A stretch of DNA of 38,133 bases from Ruminococcaceae bacterium UBA7101 (GTDB lineage: Bacteria > Bacillota > Clostridia > Oscillospirales > Acutalibacteraceae). Positions 6,928 through 14,935 of this stretch are shown here, piece after piece. Under the pieces are notes generated by a model. That model did no database searches and was not told the DNA's origin. It was given only the letters and a program-made list of their open reading frames with translations. The position numbers were made by a program, and so were the translations under genes. The stretch spans positions 464-38,596 of the forward strand of contig DKYL01000045.1 of NCBI GenBank assembly GCA_002493325.1, read 5' to 3'. The number at the start of each line of letters is the position of its first letter. Positions within the stretch are counted from its first letter, which is position 1.

Positions 6928-8211
6928 ATGAAAGCGGCATTTTATACTTTGGGATGCAAGGTCAACCAATACGAAACAGAATATATGAGCGAGCTGCTGA
7001 AAAATGCAGGATTTGATATTGTTTCACCTTCAGAGGATGCGGACTATTACATAATCAACTCCTGCACGGTTACGGCAACTGCAGACCAAAAGACAAGACA
7101 GAATGTAAGAAAATTCAAAAGAAAGCATCCTGATTCCGTGGTGATACTGACTGGCTGTATGCCGCAGGCTTTCCCTGAGGATGCTCAAAAGCTTATTGAA
7201 GCAGATATTGTTTTTTCAAACAAGAATGACGGAGATATTCTTAAGCTCATTAATGAATATAATGCAACACAAAACAGAATATTGAATATTGAGCAGCACA
7301 AAACAGGCGACGATTTCTGGGAATGCTCCATTAACAGCTTCAGTGACAGAATCAGAGCCTTTGTTAAAATTGAGGATGGTTGTGACAGATTTTGCTCATA
7401 CTGCATTATTCCGAAATCCAGAGGCAGAGTACGCTCTAAAAAACCTGAGAGTCTTAAGGCTGAAATCGAATCTTTGGCAAATTCGGGAATTAAAGAGATT
7501 GTTCTTGTTGGAATTAATCTTTCAGCATATGGCAAAAATGAGAATTTTGATATTGTAGATGCAGTGAAAATCTGTGCTGATAATGAAAACATTTTGCGTG
7601 TTCGTTTAGGTTCTCTCGAGCCTGATCACATAACAGATGATATAATTGAAAGACTTGCTGAGATAGATAAGTTTTGTCCTCAGTTCCATCTGTCACTGCA
7701 AAGCGGATGCAACAGAACTTTAAAGAATATGAACAGACATTATACTGCCGAGGAATACAAAGCGCTGTGTAACAAGCTGAGAAAAACATTTGATGATGCC
7801 AGTATTACAACAGATATTATGGTTGGCTTTAACGAGGAAAGTCAGGAAGATTTTGATGACAGCCTGTCATTTGTAAAATCAATTGCCTTTGAAAAAGTGC
7901 ACACCTTCCCTTACAGTGAAAGAATCGGAACTGCCGCATCAAGAAAAGGCGACAGCGTTCCTAAAGCTGAAAAGGAACGCCGTGCCGCTGTTATGATTAA
8001 AGAAACAGAGAAAATAAGACAAAGCTACTTGAAAAATCTCATCGGCAAAACAAAAGAAGTTTTATTTGAAAGCAAGCTTGATGAGAACACCTATCAGGGC
8101 TATACAAAAAGCTATATTCCCGTGCAGATTAAATCAGACGAAAACCTTGTAGGAAAGGCAATAGATGTTAAGATAATCGATTTTTGCAGTGACTACTGCA
8201 TTGCCGAATAA
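6928..8211 (+). CDS. mtaB: tRNA (N6-threonylcarbamoyladenosine(37)-C2) methylthiotransferase MtaB
   Basis: A radical SAM methylthiotransferase that turns t6A37 into ms2t6A37 in tRNA. The N-terminal UPF0004 domain opens with TLGCKVNQYETEY, the MtaB signature, with further cluster cysteines in NSCTVTA and TGCMP. The radical SAM motif is C152-x3-C156-x2-C159 (CDRFCSYC), and the C-terminal TRAM domain ends the protein. I place the start at 6928 (427 residues): GGAGG at 6917-6921 is 6 bases ahead, while the ATG at 6922 directly abuts that site. The last 19 bases overlap the convergent lipoprotein gene, with no terminator visible between them. Confidence 0.95.
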   Translation: MKAAFYTLGCKVNQYETEYMSELLKNAGFDIVSPSEDADYYIINSCTVTATADQKTRQNVRKFKRKHPDSVVILTGCMPQAFPEDAQKLIEADIVFSNKNDGDILKLINEYNATQNRILNIEQHKTGDDFWECSINSFSDRIRAFVKIEDGCDRFCSYCIIPKSRGRVRSKKPESLKAEIESLANSGIKEIVLVGINLSAYGKNENFDIVDAVKICADNENILRVRLGSLEPDHITDDIIERLAEIDKFCPQFHLSLQSGCNRTLKNMNRHYTAEEYKALCNKLRKTFDDASITTDIMVGFNEESQEDFDDSLSFVKSIAFEKVHTFPYSERIGTAASRKGDSVPKAEKERRAAVMIKETEKIRQSYLKNLIGKTKEVLFESKLDENTYQGYTKSYIPVQIKSDENLVGKAIDVKIIDFCSDYCIAE

Positions 8212-9356
8212 AGATTTTCAGTTTCATCATTATCCTTTAATGAGCTGTATGAAAAAATATAAAAGCCTTTCACTTTATCAAGCTTTGAAAGATATGTAAC
8301 CTGCCTTCCGACAATATTGTTATTTTCTTCAAATTCTTTTTTGCCCCTCTCCCCTGCAAATTCGTCCTCCTTTCCTGCCTTATACATAGGCAGTGCAACA
8401 TAAAGTGTACATTCAGTCATTTGTATCCATTCCTTTGTGGTGGACATAAATGGCTGATTTTCATTTTGAAAACCATAATATATCTGCGGACAAAGATAGT
8501 CAACATACCCCTTTTCCGTCGCCCATTTCTGAACATCTGCATAAAGCGTATTGTAATTTGACTCAACATTTGATGCGGGGCTTATACCAAAGGTAATGGT
8601 ACTGTTAATATCCTTAATAGCTTTATACACAGAGGAAACCATTTTTGAAACATTATCTCGTCTGTAATCATCAAGGCTCAAATCACCGCCTGATTTTTTA
8701 TAAGCCTCATAATATTTTTTATCAATAGATTTATCGGTTGAAGGATAGAAATAATCATCAAAGCATATTGAGTCAACAGCATAATTACTTGCTATTTCCT
8801 TAACACCATTTACAATTAATTCCGTAACCTTGTCGCAGGCAGGGTTGAAATAGAGTCCCGTGTCACACACAATCAAATCCTCACTATCCTTCATTGTCAG
8901 GGCTATATTGTCCTGTGACAAATCGCTGAAATCCTTTTTGCTGCTGACTCTGTACGGATTAATCCAGGCTTCAATCGACATATTATATTTATGTGCCGCT
9001 TCAACCATTATGGATAGTGGGTCATAAAGCAGCTCGCTCCCCTGCTGACCGAAGCAGTAGCTGCTTACAGGAAAATAGTCGGACTTATAAAATGCATCGG
9101 CAAAGGAGCGCACCTGAACGGTAACACGGTTAAAGCCTTTTGATGACAGCGTCTTGAATGCCTTTGAAATTGATTTTTTAAAGTGTGCCTCATCATTATC
9201 CTCTGTAAATGAAGAAAGCTCATAATACGAAAGCCAGACAGCTTTTATGTATGGCTGTTCAATTGTTTTCTTTGCTTCTTCTTTTGACGGCTGTGCTGCA
9301 GTACAGCCCACCAAACAAAAAATCAGTAAAAAAGACAAAATTATTTTTTTATACAC
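8193..9356 (-). CDS. Lipoprotein with GHL10-type glycoside-hydrolase-like domain
   Basis: An exported lipoprotein: signal peptide, then lipobox LVGC with C18 the lipidation site. The body (about residues 37-385) is a TIM-barrel GHL10/DUF187-type domain. Marks include IKAVWLSYYEL, the strand GFNRVTVQVRSFADAFY, EAWINPYRVS, DSICFDDYFYPS, FGISPASN, and VDYLCPQIYYGF. Acidic residues in the DDYF and AWINPYR regions are plausible catalytic or binding positions. The substrate of this family is unclear; an envelope polysaccharide is possible. The GTG start at 9356 has AGGATG about 10 bases ahead. Its 3' end overlaps mtaB by 19 bases. Confidence 0.85.
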   Translation of the reverse strand: MYKKIILSFLLIFCLVGCTAAQPSKEEAKKTIEQPYIKAVWLSYYELSSFTEDNDEAHFKKSISKAFKTLSSKGFNRVTVQVRSFADAFYKSDYFPVSSYCFGQQGSELLYDPLSIMVEAAHKYNMSIEAWINPYRVSSKKDFSDLSQDNIALTMKDSEDLIVCDTGLYFNPACDKVTELIVNGVKEIASNYAVDSICFDDYFYPSTDKSIDKKYYEAYKKSGGDLSLDDYRRDNVSKMVSSVYKAIKDINSTITFGISPASNVESNYNTLYADVQKWATEKGYVDYLCPQIYYGFQNENQPFMSTTKEWIQMTECTLYVALPMYKAGKEDEFAGERGKKEFEENNNIVGRQVTYLSKLDKVKGFYIFSYSSLKDNDETENLYSAMQ

Positions 9357-9385
9357 TTGAACACATCCTAAATTTATAGTAAAAT
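9357..9385 (+). promoter_or_regulatory. Promoter of the zinc-ribbon/DUF1294 pair
   Basis: TTGAAC (9357-9362), a 17-base spacer and TAAAAT (9380-9385). It begins immediately outside the divergent lipoprotein start codon. Confidence 0.6.
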
Positions 9386-9437
9386 ATTATTGAATCATTT
9401 ATATTGTTAATCTGCATACTGAAAGGCTATGTAAAAT

Positions 9438-9731
9438 ATGGAATACAGACTTGGAAATTCAATCAGAATAAAAAGCAAGGGCGAAACTGTTAAGCTGAAA
9501 TGCCCGCACTGCGAGAAAGAGGTTCAGTTCGGTGTGTTTTCAAATTTTGAGCGCAGACTTGATGCTGAGAAATTTTTGGATTTAAAAACAGTATATTTTC
9601 TTATCTGCCCCAACTGCACATCTGTTTATACTGTGGATGAAGTAACAGGCAACGAATTTACAAAGGGCAGACAGGATGCTATTGATACCTGGGATTTTAA
9701 GGATTTAAAGGAATTTAAACCGCGCGTATGA
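9438..9731 (+). CDS. Small zinc-ribbon protein of unknown function
   Basis: A 97-residue protein with two CxxC knuckles, C22-x2-C25 (CPHC) and C57-x2-C60 (CPNC), 31 residues apart. This is a typical zinc ribbon. The C-terminal part is charged and mostly helical in character. There is no signal or membrane segment. I do not recognise a named family. The ribosome binding site (AAAGG, 11 bases away) is weak. The stop overlaps the next start by 4 bases (ATGA), so both genes are translationally coupled and probably share one promoter at 9357-9385. Confidence 0.8.
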   Translation: MEYRLGNSIRIKSKGETVKLKCPHCEKEVQFGVFSNFERRLDAEKFLDLKTVYFLICPNCTSVYTVDEVTGNEFTKGRQDAIDTWDFKDLKEFKPRV

Positions 9732-10024
9732 CAGGTTCGCAAATAATCACAGCAATACTTGTCTGTTTTGTAATCATAAATATAGCGGCAAGTGCCGCAG
9801 CAATGGCTGATAAGAAAAAAGCAATCAAAGGTCACAGACGTATTTCTGAAAAAACACTTATGCTTTTGGGGCTGTTCGGCGGTGCTTTTGGCGAATATCT
9901 TACAATGCTTAAAACCCGCCATAAAACCAAGCACAAAAAATTTATGATTGGTCTGCCGCTTGAAATCTTTCTGCACATAGTTATAATCATTCTAATAATT
10001 TATAAGGTCGCATTAAATCAGTAA
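9728..10024 (+). CDS. DUF1294 family small membrane protein
   Basis: A 98-residue membrane protein with two hydrophobic stretches: IITAILVCFVIINIAASAAA at the N-terminus and FLHIVIIILIIYKVAL at the C-terminus. Between them are the family marks RISEKTLMLLGLFGGAFGEYL and the basic RHKTKHKKF. DUF1294 proteins are of unknown function. It overlaps the zinc-ribbon gene by 4 bases. Its last codons and stop lie within the terminator stem at 10003-10034. Confidence 0.85.
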   Translation: MTGSQIITAILVCFVIINIAASAAAMADKKKAIKGHRRISEKTLMLLGLFGGAFGEYLTMLKTRHKTKHKKFMIGLPLEIFLHIVIIILIIYKVALNQ

Positions 10025-10040
10025 TGCGACCTTATTTTTT
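10003..10040 (+). terminator. Terminator overlapping the DUF1294 3' end
   Basis: A 13-bp perfect stem (TAAGGTCGCATTA at 10003-10015, TAATGCGACCTTA at 10022-10034), a 6-base loop, then TTTTTT. The stop codon lies at the start of the right arm. It also lies right after spoIVA on the other strand. Confidence 0.9.
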
Positions 10041-10041
10041 G

Positions 10042-11517
10042 TTAAAGAATTATGCATATAAGTCCATTACAGCCCTCATTGATGACACGCTCAATTGTTT
10101 CACGGAATTTATCACGTGCATCAAGCGGCATACGATACAGCTTATTATTAAGTCCCTCGCTGACAAGCTCGTGGAGAGATTTGCCAAACAGATTTGTGTT
10201 CCATATATCAGCAGGATTTTCTTCAAATTCCTTAAGCAGATACATAACAAGCTCCTGGCTCTGACTTTCACTGCCGACAATCGGTGCAACCTCTGTATAG
10301 GTGTTGCACTTTATCATATGAATGGATGGTGCATTTGCTTTCAGTCTGACGCCGTATCTTCCGCCCTGCTTCATAATTTCAGGCTCTCCGAGCGTAAGCT
10401 CATTCATCTCAGGCATAACAATGCCGTATCCGCTTTCCTCAACATCATTCAGTGCCTTTGCAAAGCGTTCATACTGTCTTTGCATGGATACAAGCGAAAC
10501 AAAGCTGCCGAGCAAATCCTTTTCATCCTTAATGTCAACATGACAGCTTTCACTGAGAATCTGATAAAAATATTTATTATCAACATACAGTTTAATGTTA
10601 ACAGAGCCTGTTGACAAATCCAGTGCATTAACCGAAATAGACTCAACATATTCATTCGTTTTAATCTGATCAACAAAGCCTGAAACACTTCTTATATTGC
10701 CTAAAAGACTGATATTTTCCTTAACACTTTTAAATATTGAGGCTCTGAAATAATTATCCTTTTCAAGAGAATTAATCCAGCTTGGGAAAGAAATACCCAC
10801 ATTTGAAATGGGAAATTCATAAAGAATATCAGATAATATATCATTAACCTCCTGCTCTGTCAGCTCAAGACAGTTAACAGGGATTACAGGCACACCATAT
10901 TTATTTGAAAGTGATGTGCAAAGCTCAATAGAGCTGTTTGATCTCGGCTCAACACAGTTCATCAGCACAACAAATGGCTTATCAAGAGCCTTAAGCTCAT
11001 CAATTACTCTTTCCTCTGCCTCCTCATATTCATCACGTGGAATAGAGCTGATAGAGCCGTCGGTTGTAATAACAAGACCGATTGTGGAATGCTCGGTAAT
11101 TACTTTCTTTGTACCGATTTCAGCAGCCATATTGAATGGAATTTCCTCATCATACCATGGGGTTGAAACCATTCTCGGCTGTTCCTCTTCAATATATCCG
11201 ACAGAGCTTGGGACAATGTAACCGACGCAGTCGATTAATCTGACCTTCATTTTCAGGTTATCCGCCATAGTAAGCTCAACAGCGTCCTCAGGTATGAACT
11301 TGGGCTCAGTTGTCATTATCGTTCGTCCTGCAGCAGACTGCGGCAATTCATCCATAGCACGCTCTTTGACAAACGGATCGCCTATATTAGGAATAACAAG
11401 CGTATCCATAAAGCGTTTAATAAAGGTTGATTTGCCAGACCTTACGGGACCAACCACGCCGATATAAATATCACCGTTCGTTCTTTTTGAAATATCGTTA
11501 TAAATATTATTATTCAT
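10042..11517 (-). CDS. spoIVA: Stage IV sporulation ATPase SpoIVA
   Basis: The ATPase that polymerises around the forespore as the basement layer of the spore coat. It is 491 residues against 492 in Bacillus subtilis. The Walker A loop is G23-PVRSGKS-T31 with K29 as the nucleotide-binding lysine. Other hallmarks are DCVGYIVPSSVGY, PWYDEEIPFNMAAEIGT, VITEHSTIGLVITTDGS and the hydrophobic C-terminus CNGLICIIL needed for localisation. It lies 9 bases after sipL, so the two are one unit. SpoIVA is recruited by SpoVM, encoded about 1.6 kb upstream, and bound by SipL. Mother-cell expression is expected from the family. Confidence 0.97.
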   Translation of the reverse strand: MNNNIYNDISKRTNGDIYIGVVGPVRSGKSTFIKRFMDTLVIPNIGDPFVKERAMDELPQSAAGRTIMTTEPKFIPEDAVELTMADNLKMKVRLIDCVGYIVPSSVGYIEEEQPRMVSTPWYDEEIPFNMAAEIGTKKVITEHSTIGLVITTDGSISSIPRDEYEEAEERVIDELKALDKPFVVLMNCVEPRSNSSIELCTSLSNKYGVPVIPVNCLELTEQEVNDILSDILYEFPISNVGISFPSWINSLEKDNYFRASIFKSVKENISLLGNIRSVSGFVDQIKTNEYVESISVNALDLSTGSVNIKLYVDNKYFYQILSESCHVDIKDEKDLLGSFVSLVSMQRQYERFAKALNDVEESGYGIVMPEMNELTLGEPEIMKQGGRYGVRLKANAPSIHMIKCNTYTEVAPIVGSESQSQELVMYLLKEFEENPADIWNTNLFGKSLHELVSEGLNNKLYRMPLDARDKFRETIERVINEGCNGLICIIL

Positions 11518-11526
11518 AATTTAACC

Positions 11527-13020
11527 TCACATTCCCGGAACTAATAAAACTCTTTGACAGTCAATAATCTGTGATGTCAAATCATTTTCATCCATAATTA
11601 AAGACATATCTGTGGAGAATTTTTTTGCAATCTCCCAAACATCCTCATTTTTGTTTGCAAAGTAAAGAGTAAGTTGAGGCAGGTCGGCATTTTCCTTTTC
11701 TGTTGCCGAGGATATGTCTGTTATATAATTCAGATTTTCCTGCTTAAACAGGTATGCACTGTATTCAAAATTAAGCCTTAATGATATGGTGTTGGCATTT
11801 TTAATAACATAATCAAAACTAAATAGATTAACAGAACCGATACCGCTCATTTCATTATCATTCAAAACCAGAACATAATCACTGCTGCCTTCAAAGAAGC
11901 AAAGCTGTGAGGAATCATCATAATAAAGGAAAGAAAGCTTTATACTGATTGACATTTTGGAATTTTCAATATTACAGTCAATAATATCAAGCTTGAGGTC
12001 AAGAATTTCAATAATATCCTTTTCAACATCAAAATTAAGCTCTGCAGTTTTGTCATCATAAAAATAAATCGGATTGGATTTTAAATTAACACTGTCAGTT
12101 ATAACGTCTGTATCATAATTTGGAATATAAGTATCAACGACAAATTCATCCTTTATTGTTGTGAAAAGGCTGTAATTGAAAGTAACTCTTCCCACCATTT
12201 CAATATCACAAAGTCTGTTGCTGACATCTGCCTTTGCCTTAACATAAATGCTTGACACCGTTGCCTTTACAAAAGCATTGTCATCATCACCGGAATCATT
12301 GACATCAATAATTTTGCTGACGGAAAAGCTGTGAATACATTTTTCAACAGCACCTTCCTCGTTTTCATAAAGAACAGATGCATCAACCCTGAGCTTTACA
12401 AGCATTTTATCCTTGATGATTTTTTTATCCTCAACAACACAATTAGCAAATGTATTAAAAATATTTCTTATCTGCGAATTATTGTTGGAAATTGTAAAGG
12501 TTTCATCAAATTCCTCATTGCATATACCTGAGTCTTTTTCAACCAGTCTATTGGGGTTATACTGCTTTACAAAAGCATTTTTACAGTCAGAAAGGCACTG
12601 ACAGCTATTTGCCGAAAAAGCCGTAATATTAGCTCTCACGGCTGTGTGAATGTCAATTCTTCGCTGATTAATCAGTCTGAAGCTTGAATACTTCGTTACA
12701 AGATTGATTTTTGCAAATTTAACATCAATACCTGCATTTGAGCTGATTGCTCTTAAAAATTCCTCCTCAAAAATATTGGAAAGAAGGCAGCCGCTGCTGT
12801 TTACATATGTAAGGCTGATGATAGATTTGCCGTAAAGCTTGATTGCACCGCCTGTACATTCATAGTCAGTGGCAACGGATTTTACACTACACTTGACCAC
12901 ACGCTCAATATCGTCAAGATACTGTGGCAGATTTTCCTGAAAATCCAGTTCAAAGCTTTCGCAAAGTGCTTCCTTTTCGATTGCCGAATTTAATGATTTG
13001 TATTCTTTACACAATTCCAT
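11527..13020 (-). CDS. sipL: SpoIVA-interacting protein SipL (DUF3794 and LysM domains)
   Basis: A 497-residue spore-coat morphogenetic protein. The N-terminal part and middle carry DUF3794 (SPOCS) repeats. The C-terminal 50 residues form a LysM domain: LPQLTLYFANKNEDVWEIAK, then the closing ILLVPGM-like end (RVLLVPGM). In Clostridioides difficile the SipL LysM domain binds SpoIVA and both are needed for coat assembly. Placement 9 bases before spoIVA supports the same partnership here. AAAGGAG lies 8 bases before the ATG. A weak sigma-E-like site is at 13040-13068. The sequence is diverged in the middle, so domain limits are approximate. Confidence 0.9.
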   Translation of the reverse strand: MELCKEYKSLNSAIEKEALCESFELDFQENLPQYLDDIERVVKCSVKSVATDYECTGGAIKLYGKSIISLTYVNSSGCLLSNIFEEEFLRAISSNAGIDVKFAKINLVTKYSSFRLINQRRIDIHTAVRANITAFSANSCQCLSDCKNAFVKQYNPNRLVEKDSGICNEEFDETFTISNNNSQIRNIFNTFANCVVEDKKIIKDKMLVKLRVDASVLYENEEGAVEKCIHSFSVSKIIDVNDSGDDDNAFVKATVSSIYVKAKADVSNRLCDIEMVGRVTFNYSLFTTIKDEFVVDTYIPNYDTDVITDSVNLKSNPIYFYDDKTAELNFDVEKDIIEILDLKLDIIDCNIENSKMSISIKLSFLYYDDSSQLCFFEGSSDYVLVLNDNEMSGIGSVNLFSFDYVIKNANTISLRLNFEYSAYLFKQENLNYITDISSATEKENADLPQLTLYFANKNEDVWEIAKKFSTDMSLIMDENDLTSQIIDCQRVLLVPGM

Positions 13021-13039
13021 AAATAGTACTCCTTTACAG

Positions 13040-13068
13040 TTTCTATAAAAACTTATGCAGAGATATTC
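13040..13068 (-). promoter_or_regulatory. Sigma-E-like promoter before sipL, tentative
   Basis: On the minus strand GAATATC (13062-13068) matches 6 of 7 positions of the sigma-E -35 pattern. A 14-base gap and TATAGAAA (13040-13047) follow, with about 5 of 8 matches. The predicted start falls in the ribosome binding site, which counts against it. Confidence 0.25.
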
Positions 13069-13090
13069 GGCATTATGATAAAATTTTATA

Positions 13091-13128
13091 AAAACAGGGG
13101 CTGCCTCACATTTTTGTGAGGCAGCCCC
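13091..13128 (-). terminator. Terminator after the yicC-to-spoVM block
   Basis: A perfect 14-bp stem (GGGGCTGCCTCACA at 13097-13110, TGTGAGGCAGCCCC at 13115-13128) with a TTTT loop is followed on the minus strand by TGTTTTTAT. It starts 6 bases after the spoVM stop and separates that block from sipL-spoIVA. Confidence 0.92.
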
Positions 13129-13134
13129 TTTACC

Positions 13135-13224
13135 TTATGTTTCATTTTTTACCTTTTGAATTTTAAATATTCCTCTGAGTAACGGTGCAAGCAGCTTTGG
13201 ACTTTTAATAAGAACAATTTTCAT
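13135..13224 (-). CDS. spoVM: SpoVM-like 29-residue sporulation peptide
   Basis: A 29-codon gene whose product begins MKIVLIKSPKLLAPLLRGIF and ends with a polar basic tail (KIQKVKNET). Against B. subtilis SpoVM (26 residues) it aligns without gaps, with identical M1, K2, I6, K7, P9, K10, L12 and R17; P9 is important for SpoVM targeting. Hydrophobic positions 15, 16, 19 and 20 are also kept. SpoVM is an amphipathic helix that binds the curved forespore membrane and recruits SpoIVA. GGGGGA lies 6 bases before the ATG. Position fits too: in B. subtilis it follows thiN (yloS), as here, with a 47-aa gene in between. Confidence 0.85.
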   Translation of the reverse strand: MKIVLIKSPKLLAPLLRGIFKIQKVKNET

Positions 13225-13236
13225 AAATATCCCCCA

Positions 13237-13380
13237 CTATCTTTTACAGCAAATAATACCGAGGATAATTACTACAACTGCAAGAATTCTTGTTATCCAT
13301 ACTGTCGGAAAACAACAGGCGCAAACACAGCCCAAGCCAAAAGCAATCCACAAGAAGTCACGCCTGCACATCTTTTTCAT
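13237..13380 (-). CDS. Cys-rich 47-residue membrane peptide of unknown role
   Basis: A 47-residue gene with a strong ribosome binding site (GAGGTG, 7 bases before the ATG). The product has a basic start (MKKMCRRDF), a hydrophobic segment with clustered cysteines (WIAFGLGCVCACCFP), a short turn, a second hydrophobic segment (ILAVVVIILGIICC), and a KR end. It has six or more cysteines and probably one or two membrane passes. I do not recognise a family. It lies 36 bases after thiN and 12 bases before spoVM, inside the same unit, so a forespore or spore-envelope role is a fair guess but not shown. Confidence 0.75.
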   Translation of the reverse strand: MKKMCRRDFLWIAFGLGCVCACCFPTVWITRILAVVVIILGIICCKR

Positions 13381-13399
13381 TATAGCACACCTCTTTTTC

Positions 13400-13428
13400 G
13401 CTGTATTTACTTCATACTATGAAAATGA
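13400..13428 (-). promoter_or_regulatory. Sigma-E-like promoter before orf47-spoVM, tentative
   Basis: TCATTTT (13422-13428), a 14-base gap and AATACAGC (13400-13407) resemble a sigma-E site with 6 of 7 and 5 of 8 matches. The site overlaps the end of thiN. Geometry is the same as in the site before sipL. Weak on its own. Confidence 0.22.
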
Positions 13429-14058
13429 TAATGAATCGTTACTGAGAATTAAAAGAATTTTTCCTTCCTTTACATTTATTTTAACACTGTCACTTACAAA
13501 TTCATTGCTTTGCGTAAACTGTTCAGTGGGCAGAACATCGGCGTCACTAAGATTATATTCAGCACCGTCTATCGTTAGACCCTCACATTTTCCGAAAAGT
13601 GCAAAAACAGAAAAATATTTGAAGCCGTTTTTATGAATGACATTTTCACCCGAAATAACGCTTAACACATTGTATGCATTAACAAGCGTACATTTTACAT
13701 GTTTATCAAAACAATAATTAACTGACAAAATATTTGAATAGGTGTGGTCAAGACGTGAACCGATACCGCCAAGTATTACAATTTCATCAAAGCCCTTTTC
13801 AAGCGCTGTTTTAACACAGAAAAACGTGTCCGTATCATCCTTTCGCGGTTTAAGGGCAATTATTTCACAGCTGCAGTCGGGTTTTTGTGCGGAATCAAAA
13901 TCACCGATTATAAGATCAGGAAGAATGCCAAGCCTTTCACACTTCTTATAGCCGCTGTCAGCACAGATGATATATGAATTGTCAACATACTTTTTCATAT
14001 ATTCAATATCCGCTTCAGGTGCACCTGAAACGATAACGCATTTTATTTTTTCTGCCAT
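13417..14058 (-). CDS. thiN: Thiamine pyrophosphokinase
   Basis: A 213-residue enzyme that makes thiamine diphosphate from thiamine and ATP. Family motifs are ICADSGYKKCERLGILPDLIIGDFDS near residue 30-55 (only the IGDFDS part is diagnostic), KDDTDT around residue 75, and GGIGSRLDHTYSN around residue 98. The C-terminal beta domain is present. The start overlaps the rsgA end by 16 bases and its binding site, AAAGGA, directly abuts the ATG, so translation is probably coupled. B. subtilis has rpe between the rsgA and thiN orthologs; it is absent here. Confidence 0.95.
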   Translation of the reverse strand: MAEKIKCVIVSGAPEADIEYMKKYVDNSYIICADSGYKKCERLGILPDLIIGDFDSAQKPDCSCEIIALKPRKDDTDTFFCVKTALEKGFDEIVILGGIGSRLDHTYSNILSVNYCFDKHVKCTLVNAYNVLSVISGENVIHKNGFKYFSVFALFGKCEGLTIDGAEYNLSDADVLPTEQFTQSNEFVSDSVKINVKEGKILLILSNDSLSFS

Positions 14059-14927
14059 TCCTTTATATCCTTAACCTCATTATATAAATCAATATAGCTG
14101 TTATGCCTTTCACGGGAAATACAACCGTTATTGACAGCCTCAACAACAGCACAGCCCCTGTCATTGATATGTGCACAATTTGTCTGAAATCTGCATTTAT
14201 CCAGATACGGCTCAAATTCTCTGAAACAATAGGGCAAATCGTCTTTAAATATTTTTTCACACCGTTCAAAATCCACAGACGAAAATCCGGGTGTATCAGC
14301 AACATAACCGTCTGCTACTTTGAAAAGCTCGCAATGCCGTGTGGTGTGCTTTCCCCTGCCGAGCTTTTTGCTTGTTTCGCCTGTTTCAACAGCAAGTCTG
14401 CTGTCAATTGCATTCAGCAAAGATGATTTGCCCACACCTGTATTACCTGTAAAAGCACTGACCTTATCTGCCAGCATTGCTCTTACCTCATCACTGCCGC
14501 TGCCTGTGCTGTTATCACACAAAACAACCTTAAAGCCAGCTTTGCTGTAAATGTCATAATACTTCATATAATGACCTGACAAATCTATTTTTGTTAAAAT
14601 AACAACAGGCTCAATATGCTTAAATTCTGCAATAGCAATAATTCTGTCAATAACGGTTGTATTAATTGCAGGATCAACAATGGAAGCAACAACAAAAAGC
14701 TGGTCAAGATTAGCAAGAGCAGGTCTTACAAGAGCATTTTTGCGAGCTTTGATTTCGTCAACCGTATTTTCCGCATTCTCACTAATGGTTATTGAAACTA
14801 TATCACCAACAAGCGGTGTGATTTTCTGCTTTCTAAACACACCCCTCGCCTTACACTCATATATAGTATCAGCGGCTTCTACATAGTAGAAACCGCCTAT
14901 ACCTTTGATTAATCGACCTTCAAGCAT
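14043..14927 (-). CDS. rsgA: Ribosome small subunit-dependent GTPase RsgA
   Basis: A 294-residue circularly permuted GTPase that aids 30S maturation. Order of motifs is G4 (TKIDL), G1 (GNTGVGKSSLLN), then G3 (DTPGF), as expected for the permuted fold. An N-terminal OB domain and a C-terminal zinc motif (CRFQTNCAHINDRGC) frame it. TGAGG precedes the ATG. It starts 8 bases after prkC and overlaps thiN. In Firmicutes RsgA (CpgA) is a PrkC substrate, in line with its position. Confidence 0.96.
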   Translation of the reverse strand: MLEGRLIKGIGGFYYVEAADTIYECKARGVFRKQKITPLVGDIVSITISENAENTVDEIKARKNALVRPALANLDQLFVVASIVDPAINTTVIDRIIAIAEFKHIEPVVILTKIDLSGHYMKYYDIYSKAGFKVVLCDNSTGSGSDEVRAMLADKVSAFTGNTGVGKSSLLNAIDSRLAVETGETSKKLGRGKHTTRHCELFKVADGYVADTPGFSSVDFERCEKIFKDDLPYCFREFEPYLDKCRFQTNCAHINDRGCAVVEAVNNGCISRERHNSYIDLYNEVKDIKEWQKK

Positions 14928-14935
14928 ATATTACC

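Noticed and set aside
10024..10614. 196-codon plus-strand frame opposite the end of spoIVA
   Set aside because: It is antisense to a well-conserved gene, and its start overlaps the DUF1294 terminator. Shadow frame.
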